A stretch of 64,000 bases of DNA, from positions 248,001 to 312,000 of the forward strand of contig JADJCA010000012.1 in the NCBI GenBank assembly GCA_016703425.1, written 5' to 3'. Origin of the DNA: Myxococcales bacterium. GTDB taxonomy: Bacteria; Myxococcota_A; Polyangia; Polyangiales; Polyangiaceae. A program made the position numbers and the translations under genes. This document shows positions 44,169 to 52,500 of this stretch, piece after piece. Position 1 is the first letter of the stretch. Each line of letters opens with the position of its first letter. The notes beneath the pieces were generated by a model that was given only the letters and a program-made list of their open reading frames with translations, had not been told where the DNA came from and ran no database searches.

Positions 44169-45203
44169 GTGGGGCGCCGCTGCCAATACGGGCTCGTCGC
44201 GGTCTCCGTGCTCGCCGGCTGTCTTTTGACGACCGGGCCGGTGCGGGCGCAGCCTGCCGCCGTTGCCTCGGAAGATTCGGCCCTCGCGGAGACGCTGTTT
44301 CGTGAGGGCCGCGCGCTCTTGGAGGACGGTCAAATCGCGGAGGCGTGCACGAAGCTCGACTCGAGTCATCGCCTCGACCCCAAGGTGAGCACCATGCTGA
44401 ACCTGGCCGCGTGTCACGAGCTTGAGGGACGGACCGCGTCGGCGTGGGCGGAGTTCTTGGAAGCGGCCCGCTTGACGCGCGTTCTAAAGGTTCGTGATCC
44501 GAAGGCCCTCGAGGATACGGCCCGCACGCGCGCCGCGGCGCTCGAGTCTCGGCTTCACTACGTCGTCGTCGAGGCGCCGGATGCCGTGCCGGCCGGCGTC
44601 GAGCTCTTCGTCGACGGTCGCGCCCTTCCGCGGGTGGCGTGGTCGTCGCCCATTCCCGTCGACCCCGGCGAGCGCAAGTTCGAGGCGCGCGCGTTGGGCC
44701 ATTTGACCGTCTCGTCGTCGCTGCTCATTCCCCGCGAGGGTGGCCGCTCCGCGCTTCGTATCCCGTCGCTTCCGGCGAAGCAGCCGGGAGCCGCCGACTC
44801 GCCGCGCGAGACCTCGTCGCCCCCCCCGAACAACGCGTCGACCGCGAGCCCGTTGGCGCCGGTTGGCCAGTCGCCGCTGAAAGAACTCCCGTTCGTGGCG
44901 GGCGCGACCCTCTTCGTTGGCGGCGCAACCGTTGGCGCGGTCTTCGGCCTTCGCGCCATCTCGCTCAAGAACGAGCGAGACCTCGAGTGTGACGCCGCAG
45001 GCTGTTCGGGCGCCGGGCTTGCCAAACAGGAGGACGCCAGGAGCGCAGCCGTCGTGTCGACGGTGGCGTTCCTCGTTGCGGGCGCTGGCGCCACGCTCGC
45101 CACGGTTTGGCTCCTCTTGCCGCGGACGAAAGCCGCGCCTATGGCGCTCCGCGCGGGGTGCGTTGGGCCCGCCTGCGGAGCGGCGCTCGCCGGCGGCTTC
45201 TGA
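44169..45203 (+). CDS. TPR-like membrane protein with two C-terminal helices
   Basis: The 344-residue protein starts at a GTG, with an N-terminal signal peptide (LVAVSVLAGCLLTTGPVRAQ; the Cys is early and the mature end probably follows AQ). It has TPR-like helices (LFREGRALLEDGQIAEACTK, TMLNLAACHELEGRTASAWA), a PEGA-like beta region (VPAGVELFVDGRALPRVAW) and two transmembrane segments near the end. This is a common myxobacterial architecture of unknown biochemical role, often encoded next to Ser/Thr kinases, as here. It lies 45 bases after the kinase gene on the same strand. Confidence 0.75.
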   Translation: MGRRCQYGLVAVSVLAGCLLTTGPVRAQPAAVASEDSALAETLFREGRALLEDGQIAEACTKLDSSHRLDPKVSTMLNLAACHELEGRTASAWAEFLEAARLTRVLKVRDPKALEDTARTRAAALESRLHYVVVEAPDAVPAGVELFVDGRALPRVAWSSPIPVDPGERKFEARALGHLTVSSSLLIPREGGRSALRIPSLPAKQPGAADSPRETSSPPPNNASTASPLAPVGQSPLKELPFVAGATLFVGGATVGAVFGLRAISLKNERDLECDAAGCSGAGLAKQEDARSAAVVSTVAFLVAGAGATLATVWLLLPRTKAAPMALRAGCVGPACGAALAGGF

Positions 45204-45208
45204 CCCCG

Positions 45209-45457
45209 TCAAGCGCGTGACGCTCGACGCTCGGGGCGCGCCTCAAGGTTTTCGATGCCTGACCGTTCCAAGAGAACGTGGACTTTCGAGACGTCTTGGG
45301 CCGTGAGGAAGCGAAACAGCTCGTGCGCGACGCGGCTCCCGTCGGCTTCGCGGCCACCGTTCGTCGTTTCGAGGACGCCCTCTTCGAGCTCGAGGTCCGG
45401 GCCGTAGCCGAGCGCGCAACGACGGCCGCGCGTGGCCGCCTCGCCCGCTGAGCTTGC
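45209..45457 (-). other. start-less open frame after serS
   Basis: Immediately after the serS stop codon the same frame stays open for 82 codons to TGA at 45209, with strongly G/C-ending codons and protein-like sequence (RVAHELFRFLTAQDVSKVHV). There is no ATG, GTG or TTG in frame. It could be a decayed gene, an extension expressed by stop-codon readthrough, or a chance open frame. No family is recognised. Confidence 0.3.
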
Positions 45458-46732
45458 TCAGCCCTTGGGACGCAAGACCTCGACGCCGTTCATGTAGGGC
45501 AAGAGGGCCTTAGGCAACGTGACCGAGCCGTCAGCGTTCTGGTGGTTCTCGAGCAACGGAATGAGAATTCGCGGGCTCGCGACGGCCGTGTTGTTGAGCG
45601 TGTAGGGAAAGACGAGCGAGCCGTCGGTGCGACGAAGGCGGATGTTCGAGCGTCGCGTCTGAAAGTCGCCGAGCGTGGAGCACGAATGGGTCTCGGCGTA
45701 GGCCTTGCGACCTGGCATCCATGACTCGACCTCGTGCTTGCGCGTCTGCCCGAGCCCGATCTCGCCGGTGCACGCGATGGCCACGCGATAGGGGATCTCG
45801 AGCGCCTGGAGCATCGCCTCGGCGTTCGCCAGGATGGCGTAGTGCTCCTTCTCCGCGACGGCCTCATCGGGGACGCAGAAGACCACCTGCTCGACCTTGG
45901 TGAACTGGTGGACCCGGTAGAGGCCCCGCGTGTCCTTGCCGTGGGCGCCGGCCTCGCGACGGAAACACGGGCTGATGCCTGCGTAGCGAATGGGGAGCTG
46001 TGACTCCTCGAGGATCTCGTCGGTGTGCATCGACACGAGGGCCACCTCGCTGGTGCCCACGAGGAAGAGGTCATCGGCGGGGATCGAGTAGGCCTCCTCG
46101 CGGCCGAGCGGGAAGAACCCCGTGCCGACGAGCGCGCGCTCTTTGACGATCACGGGCACGACGACCGGGTTGAGTCCGCGATTTTGGAGCAGGTCCATCG
46201 TGAAGCGCGTGATGGCAAGCTCCAGCATCGCGCCGGCGCCCATGAGCGCGTACGAGCGCGCGCCAGCGAAGCGGCGCGGCCCATCCCACGCCACCATGCC
46301 CAGGGACTGCAGGAGATCGACGTGGTCCTTCGGCTCGAAGTCGAAGTTCCGCGGCGTGCCCCAGCGGCGGACCTCGACGTTGTCTTCCTCGCCCTTGCCC
46401 ACGGGGACCTCAGGCCGGGGAATGCTCGGCACGCGCAACATCAGATCCTCGAAGCGCGCCTCCACGGCGGCGAGGGCGGGCTCGAGGGTCTCGATCTCCG
46501 TTTTGACTGCTTTTCCCTCTTCGATGAGCTTCGGGCGTTCTTCCTTGGAGGCCTTCGGAATCGACTGCGCGACCTGGTTCTTCTTGGCGCGCGCCGCTTC
46601 GATCTTCGTCAACGTCTCGCGACGTTCGCGATCGGTGGCGAGAAGGAGATCGAGGTCGAGGTCGAGCCGCTTGTTCTGGATGGCGGCGCGGACCGCGCCC
46701 TCGTTCTGGCGAATGAACTGGATGTCGAGCAT
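45458..46732 (-). CDS. serS: seryl-tRNA synthetase
   Basis: The 424-residue class II aminoacyl-tRNA synthetase attaches Ser to tRNA-Ser (and tRNA-Sec if present). The N-terminal tRNA-binding coiled coil spans about residues 1-100 (MLDIQFIRQNEGAVRAAIQN, then Lys/Glu helices). The catalytic core has motif 2 (CFRREAGAHGKDTRGLYRVH) and motif 3 (NNTAVASPRIL), with the TSE serine-binding segment in LVGTSEVAL. The length is the usual 420-430. It starts 136 bases from the divergent protease gene and is an essential housekeeping gene. Confidence 0.98.
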   Translation of the reverse strand: MLDIQFIRQNEGAVRAAIQNKRLDLDLDLLLATDRERRETLTKIEAARAKKNQVAQSIPKASKEERPKLIEEGKAVKTEIETLEPALAAVEARFEDLMLRVPSIPRPEVPVGKGEEDNVEVRRWGTPRNFDFEPKDHVDLLQSLGMVAWDGPRRFAGARSYALMGAGAMLELAITRFTMDLLQNRGLNPVVVPVIVKERALVGTGFFPLGREEAYSIPADDLFLVGTSEVALVSMHTDEILEESQLPIRYAGISPCFRREAGAHGKDTRGLYRVHQFTKVEQVVFCVPDEAVAEKEHYAILANAEAMLQALEIPYRVAIACTGEIGLGQTRKHEVESWMPGRKAYAETHSCSTLGDFQTRRSNIRLRRTDGSLVFPYTLNNTAVASPRILIPLLENHQNADGSVTLPKALLPYMNGVEVLRPKG

Positions 46733-46868
46733 GACGAAAGGCCTCTTCTACTAGGGCAGTCTCGCGGAGCGCATTCACGTTGTGGAATGCGCTCCCGTGC
46801 GGCGCGCGCGCGGCAAACGGTGCAACACGTCGCGTGGCGCTGCAAGAGGTGGGTTTGTGCGCGCCAAA

Positions 46869-47960
46869 ATGGCACACTCGGTCATGCGCTTTGGCCCGTG
46901 GCTAGGCCTGCTTGGTTCATGCGCGGCGCTGGCGTTCGCATTGGCGGTGGCGCGGCCCACGGCCGCTCAAACGCTCCGGCCAGCGGTCGTCGGGGGGGCG
47001 CCTTCGCCCGTCGATCGCGATGCCGCCGTACTCCTCGTCTATCGCGCACCCAGCGGCGAGTTTGCCTACACGTGCAGCGCGGCGCTCGTCGCGCCGAACC
47101 TCGTCGTGACGGCGCGTCACTGCGTGTCGGCCATCGACGACTACAACGTGGCCTGCGAGGCCGACGGCCGGCAGGCGAGCGGCAGCGCCGTGGGCGTCGA
47201 TCGAAGCGCCGAGCGCTTCGAGGTCTACGCGGGCGCGGCGCGGCCCCTGCCGTCGACGCCTTCCGCGGCGAAGGGAAAGTCCATCCATCACGATGGCGCG
47301 AACTCCCTCTGCGGCCACGACCTCGCGTTCATCGTCCTTGAGCGCGACGTGCCCGCTGCGCGCGTCGTTCCAATCCGCATGGAGGGGCCGGTCAGCGTTG
47401 GGGAGCGCTTCACGGCGGTGGGCTACGGCGTCACCAAGACCGCGGCCGAGCCGTCGGCGAGGCAGGAGCGGTCGGCCGTTGCGATCCGCCAGGTCGGGCC
47501 CTTCGAAGGTGCCGATCGCGAGCCGCCCGTTGCGCCGCGCGACTTCCTTGTGGGTGAGTCGTTCTGCCAAGGGGACAGCGGCGGCCCCGCCATCTCGGAC
47601 GCGACGGGCGCGCTCATCGGCATCGCGACGCGCGTGACGAACCTCGACGCGTCGGCGACGGCTCCTTGGGACTTGTGCGTCGAATCGGCGCGCGCGCCGC
47701 GTGTGTATGCGTACTACACGCAAATGGGGGCGTTCGCCTCGCTGACCCGTAGCGCCTTCGCCGCTGCCGGTCGCGAGCCGTGGCTCGAAGGTCGCTCCCA
47801 GCCTGGCTATCCGGCCGACGAAGACGGGTGTCGCGTGGGGCCTGCGCACGGCGGCAAGGCGCCGGGCGCGCTCCTTCTGGTCGTGGCGATGCTCCTCGGG
47901 CGGCGCTTCAGTTGCACTGCGCGCCGCAGCTTGCCGTGGCGCATTGGTAAACGGCGCTGA
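46869..47960 (+). CDS. trypsin-like serine protease with MYXO-CTERM-like tail
   Basis: The 363-residue S1-family protease has a signal peptide (WLGLLGSCAALAFALAVARP). The catalytic triad is visible: His84 in VVTARHC, Asp151 in CGHDLAFI and Ser237 in CQGDSGGP. Near the C-terminus are a Cys (EDGCRVGP), a hydrophobic helix (APGALLLVVAMLLG) and a basic end (RRFSCTARRSLPWRIGKRR), the layout of the MYXO-CTERM sorting signal found in myxobacterial secreted proteins. ATG 46869 or 46884 could be the start. Its last 53 bases overlap the 3' end of the convergent lipoprotein gene. Confidence 0.9.
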   Translation: MAHSVMRFGPWLGLLGSCAALAFALAVARPTAAQTLRPAVVGGAPSPVDRDAAVLLVYRAPSGEFAYTCSAALVAPNLVVTARHCVSAIDDYNVACEADGRQASGSAVGVDRSAERFEVYAGAARPLPSTPSAAKGKSIHHDGANSLCGHDLAFIVLERDVPAARVVPIRMEGPVSVGERFTAVGYGVTKTAAEPSARQERSAVAIRQVGPFEGADREPPVAPRDFLVGESFCQGDSGGPAISDATGALIGIATRVTNLDASATAPWDLCVESARAPRVYAYYTQMGAFASLTRSAFAAAGREPWLEGRSQPGYPADEDGCRVGPAHGGKAPGALLLVVAMLLGRRFSCTARRSLPWRIGKRR

Positions 47961-48420
47961 GTTTCTGCGCGCCGGCAGCGAACTGCTGGCTGCATTGCGC
48001 TTCGCACTGCTGCTTGTAGGCCGGATACGCGCCGTATTGCTGCGAGCACGCCGTGACGCAGTTGTCGGCGCCGACGCACGCCGGGTCGCTGTCACACGCG
48101 ATGACCTGCGCGCAGCAGAACTGCTGAACGCAGGTGTTGCACGTCGGGTTGGGCGTTGACACGACGCAGGCGCCAGGCGCGCTGATGACGCCGCCGTCGG
48201 AACCGAGGGCCCCGCCGCTGGGATCGCCGCCAAGCATGGGATCGACGGGCGTCGGCGCCGGGGTCACGGCCGGCGTAACCGGGGCCACGGGCGCGACCGG
48301 TGCGAGCGTCGTCGTTGCGCTCGGCGCGGGCGTCGCCGCGGGCGGCGCGTCGGCCGAGGAGCAGGCGAGCGCGAGGAGGGCGAGGGCCGGGCCGAGGAGG
48401 GTCACGATGGGCTTGTGCAT
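47908..48420 (-). CDS. Cys-rich lipoprotein
   Basis: The 170-residue protein has a lipoprotein signal (LALLALAC), a Pro/Ala/Thr-Val linker of about 60 residues and a C-terminal Cys-rich domain with some 14 Cys residues (CNTCVQQFCCAQVIAC, CVTACSQQYGAYP, CATASCGAQCN). It is probably surface-exposed and disulfide-bonded. ATG 48420 begins the signal peptide. Its 3' end overlaps the end of the protease gene by 53 bases on the opposite strand. The function is unknown; no catalytic motif is seen. Confidence 0.7.
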   Translation of the reverse strand: MHKPIVTLLGPALALLALACSSADAPPAATPAPSATTTLAPVAPVAPVTPAVTPAPTPVDPMLGGDPSGGALGSDGGVISAPGACVVSTPNPTCNTCVQQFCCAQVIACDSDPACVGADNCVTACSQQYGAYPAYKQQCEAQCSQQFAAGAQKLSAVYQCATASCGAQCN

Positions 48421-48587
48421 CTCGACACCCTTCGAGCAGGAAGCGGGCCAGCGAGAGGGCCGTTCGGCATCCCTCACAAATGCAGAGACGCGGCCTTCGC
48501 AGCGCAGCCGGCGAGGCCGACGACGACGGCGTGATCCACATTGTCGCCGCACGGGTAACCGAACGTGGCGTCTCGCCGAGGAGACTC

Positions 48588-49427
48588 TTACGGGCGTTCG
48601 GCGTGCAGGCTGACGATGGCGTCGAGGTCGAAGCCGAGGTTTTGGATCCCCTTGCTGGGGCACGCGTCTTCGCCGACGTCGTGGATTCGAACGTAGCGTG
48701 CGCGTGCGAGTCCGACGGCGGCCAGATCGTAGCGGTCGCCGCCAGCGCGTTCGTCGAGCGGCGATAGGCCGCTCTGCGGTGACGAGTAGACGGGATGCCA
48801 ACCGGCGCAAGCGCCGAACGGGTAGGCGCGAGCGACGCAGGGAAACGTGGCCCAGGTGACGCCGTCCTCGCTCACACTGATCTCGGCCAGATCGGCCGCC
48901 GGCCTTCTTGGATCGCTCGCCGCGAAGAAGCTGTTCTCGAAGACCACGAAGTCATCGCCGGGACCATCCACGATGGCGTTGTCGAAAGCGACCACGAGCT
49001 CGCCGCCGACGCCAAGCGACACCACGTCGAAGCCGCCTTGCCCATCGCCCGCTCCGAAGGGCGGACCGTAGACGACGTCGGGCATCGATGCTTGTCCGAA
49101 GCCGGCGCAAGGCCCGCTCGTGAACGAAACGACGCGGGTCACGAACCGGTCGGCGGAGAGGCCGCCCCCGTCGAAGGCGTAGCCCGCGTCCACGGGCCGC
49201 GAGCCGGGGGCAGGTCCCTCCATGGAGCCCGCATCGGGAGGCGCCAGCGCAAAGGAGCCACCGTCGGGCGGCTCGGCTTGGGTGGACGCGCCGCAGGCCG
49301 TCGTCAGGATGGCCAGCGTAGGCCCGAAGATTCGCGCGAGAGGAAACGGAGAAAGGACCACCGACAGCGCTCCTGCCGCGAGCGACGCGCGGCTTTTGGA
49401 GAGAAGCCCACGTCGTGTGAGCCTCAC
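48588..49427 (-). CDS. cobalamin-riboswitch-controlled secreted surface protein
   Basis: The 279-residue protein begins MRLTRRGLLSKSRASLAAG, a twin-arginine-like signal, from a GTG start. The hydrophobic part ends near LTTAC, possibly a lipobox. The mature domain is beta-rich with VVSLGVGGELVVAFDNAIVD, then GDDFVVFENSFF and DLAEISVSEDGVTW, resembling the cell-surface proteins often found near B12 transport genes. The cobalamin riboswitch directly upstream supports a role in cobalamin or metal-corrin acquisition (inference). No transport gene is adjacent on the same strand. The GTG start is placed eight bases after the riboswitch B12 box. Confidence 0.8.
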   Translation of the reverse strand: MRLTRRGLLSKSRASLAAGALSVVLSPFPLARIFGPTLAILTTACGASTQAEPPDGGSFALAPPDAGSMEGPAPGSRPVDAGYAFDGGGLSADRFVTRVVSFTSGPCAGFGQASMPDVVYGPPFGAGDGQGGFDVVSLGVGGELVVAFDNAIVDGPGDDFVVFENSFFAASDPRRPAADLAEISVSEDGVTWATFPCVARAYPFGACAGWHPVYSSPQSGLSPLDERAGGDRYDLAAVGLARARYVRIHDVGEDACPSKGIQNLGFDLDAIVSLHAERP

Positions 49428-49434
49428 TGCCGTC

Positions 49435-49545
49435 GGTAGTCCTGGCTCCCCGGCCTGAATACGAACAGGTCCTGGTTACAGTGGCGGCTCCGCGCCGGTG
49501 TTGCACCGGCTTCCCCGACGGGCAGCCGGCATGACGTAGCGCGGT
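49435..49545 (-). promoter_or_regulatory. cobalamin riboswitch
   Basis: On the minus strand the sequence reads GGGGAAGCCGGTGCAACACC, then GCCGCCACTGTAACC and a B12-box-like GGAGCCAGGACTACC, in the order and spacing of the adenosylcobalamin aptamer (stem with GGAAxxxGGTG, the conserved GCCGCCACTGT, and AGCCAGGA near the end). It ends eight bases before the GTG of the surface-protein gene, which suggests control of translation. The 5' limit is approximate; the aptamer may extend to about 49560. Confidence 0.85.
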
Positions 49546-49588
49546 TTGGCCCCAGCGTGGAGAAAATGCGGACCGGTGAGCCCCTTCC

Positions 49589-52500
49589 TCAGTTCTCCTG
49601 ACCGCCGCCGAGCGGACCGTCGCCGAGGGCGCGACCGATCTGGCGAACCGCGTCGAGGAGGCCCACGTACTTGCGAAGCTCCAGTTCCGCGGTTGGCTTT
49701 AGGACGACCGGCGCTCCCGCTCCGTCAAGCTTGAGCTCGGGCTTCCCGGTCGCGTCGAGCAAGGGCTCGCCGGCCGCGTCACGCTTGACGTCGTAGGCCT
49801 GAGCCACGAGGTCGTTGGCGCGCGCGAGCATCCGCGAACCGATGCCCTTGTCGATGAGCCTCGTGCCGACGGGCTCGTCGCCGAAACGGTTGGCCATGTA
49901 CGCGAAGCCGGTCCGCGGGTCGGCGAACTTGATGACGCGGGCGCCGGGGATCGTGGGAGCGCGGTCGCCGTCGACCCAGACGCGCATCTTCTCGACCATG
50001 GTCATGTCGGAGCCGAGGCGCGAGAAGAGGGCGGCAAAGATCGCCATCTGCAGCTGCTGCTTGTAGCCGATGTTCGGGAAGATGACCCGATCGCTCGGGG
50101 CGCGGTCGACCTTGCGGGTGAAGTCGACGGGCGTGACGCTCGGCGCCTTCGGGTCCAAGACGGCCGGTGCCACCGCCTCCCAGTCTTCCGCGAGGACGCC
50201 GCCGACGATGCGGTCGACGCCGTCGGGCAGGTCGGAGCGGAAGCTGATGAACACGTTCCGCTCGTCCAAGAAGTTCTCACGGGATACGGAGAACAAGGTC
50301 GGTCGCGGGTCGACGATCTGCATCATGGCGAGGGCCTTCTCCACCTCGAAGCCGGCCCGGCTCACGTACTTCTGGTAGTCCCACGAGCCGCCCTTGAAGT
50401 TGTCGAACTCTTCGCCGATGTAGCGCGCCGAGTCGATGCCGAGGGTGAGCGAGGCCGCTTGACCCTCGGGGGCCACGTCGAAGATGCGCATCTTGCCGGT
50501 GCGCCGCTCGTCGGCGTCGGCGTAGCCGCCGGGCTCGGGCTTCAAGACCGCTCCCGCCAGGAACGCCAAGAGGTCCGGTTGGGCCATCACCGCGGGCTTG
50601 TACGTGTCATCGTCGTTCAGTTGGAGCACTTGGGCGCGCGCCAACGTGGACGACACTTGCCAGTGGTAGGCGCGGGCCTTCATAAAGTACTGCGACGAGA
50701 TCGCCTGGGGGATCGAGAGCGTCGAGTACTCGCGGTTCTGCCGGCGGAAGTAGGTCCATGGATAGGTGAGCTCGAAGCGTCGCGAGAGGTTCTGCACGAG
50801 CTCGTAGATGTCGGCGCCGGCGTCGCCCATCGACGTGTGCATGTAGCCGCCGGCGCCGTACTGCTCGCCGTAGCGGTAGGGCCAGCGCACGTGCTCGCGT
50901 CCCTGGCCGTCAAACGTATGCCACTTGACGCCCTCGGCGCCGACCGACGGAATGATGTCGCTCTTGTAGTCGGCGAAGGCGTAGTGATCCTTGGGCGCCG
51001 GCGCGCACACCTGACCGTGGACGACGCGCCAGGTGCCCTGCGCCTTCTCCTCGTCCGTCGCCGGGCGGCAGTCGCGAGCCTTGTCGAAGACGTTCATGGC
51101 GCGACCGGTTTGCGTGTAGTGCGCAGTAAACTTGCCCTCCTTGGGCTGAATGACGAAGTCCCGATCGGAGAGCTGCGTCATGGTCTTGGCGGCGAAGGCC
51201 TTTTGGTCGGCGGGGCGTACGACGCGATCGTCGAAGGCCTCGAGGACGCGGCCGTAGAGCGTCTTCATCGCGTGAAGATCGTAGGTGCCGAGGCCCACGG
51301 TCTCGCCGAAGCGCTCGATCTGGTACTCCATCGTCGAAGTGTTCGCGAAGTAGTCGATGCTCGGGCGCGACTCGGCGCCGACGCCTTGCTCGTCGATGGT
51401 CAACGGATCGGAGTAGCGCGGACCCATGCAGGTGTCCTTGTCGCCGCCGCGCGGGGCGTCGCAGAGCGCCGTGGCCGAGCCCTCCGCGGTGCGTAGCTGC
51501 CAATATTGGGGGTTGTAGTTGGGCGCGTCCCAGGACGACGCGAAGTTGTGCCGCAGGCCGAGCGAGTGCCCGAGCTCATGGAGACCGATCCCCTTGATCG
51601 CCTCTCGCAACAGGTCGTCGTAGATCCGCTCACCGCGCTCCTTTGCGTCGAGGCTGCCGTACTTGTTCTTGAAGTAGCCCGCGAGCGAGGCGAGGTAGAC
51701 GCTCCCGGGGCCCGATGCCATGCCCTCGTGGAAACACGCGCCGCGTTCGCCGTGGCTCGCCTGCCAGGTCGCGCGCATCGCGTCGACGCGGGCCGGATCC
51801 ATGCCGCGAAGGGGCGACGCGGCGGCGACGAGCTCGTCGGTGAGGTTTGCGCTGGGGCTCGCGCCGAGCGACGCCGTGAGCCAACGTCCCCCGAGCATGT
51901 TGGCCTCGTAGGGCGAGCTCTTGAGCTTTTGCGAGAGCGCGTCGACCTGGGTCAAGAGCGCCATGGTCTTCCCAAGGTCGGGCCCCGTTTGGGCCGCGCG
52001 CTTGAGCTCGGACACCGCGTGTTCGAGGCCCGTCTCCGTCGACGGCGCCGTGCCCGTGACCGTTTGCAGGCGCTTGTGGTCGACGGCCGAGAGCCGATGC
52101 GCGATCTCCTCCTTTCCGAGCCCCCGGACGAGGCCCGGAGCCGCGAGGCCGCCGGAGCGCACTGCCTCGACGTACCGTTCCGCGGGCACGCCTTTCACGA
52201 GGTCCTCCATGTTGAGGTCTCCGAGCGCGAGCTGAATGATGTCGCGCTGCTGCGCCGCCGCGTAGCTGGCGGAACGGCCCATGATGGTGGCCGACGCGCC
52301 GCGGATCTCACCGGTCAAGGGATCGGGCGTGACGCCGGCGACGCCGCCGTAGGGAGCGCGCGAGTCGAAGGGCCAATAGACGAGGAAGTTCTTCCGCTGA
52401 TCGCCGAGGCGAGCGAAGGTGCCAGGTTCGCCGCAGAGGTCCTTCGGATCGTAGACGCGCACCGGGTTGTGGCATGCGCTCAAGACGTCGCGGCCGGCGT

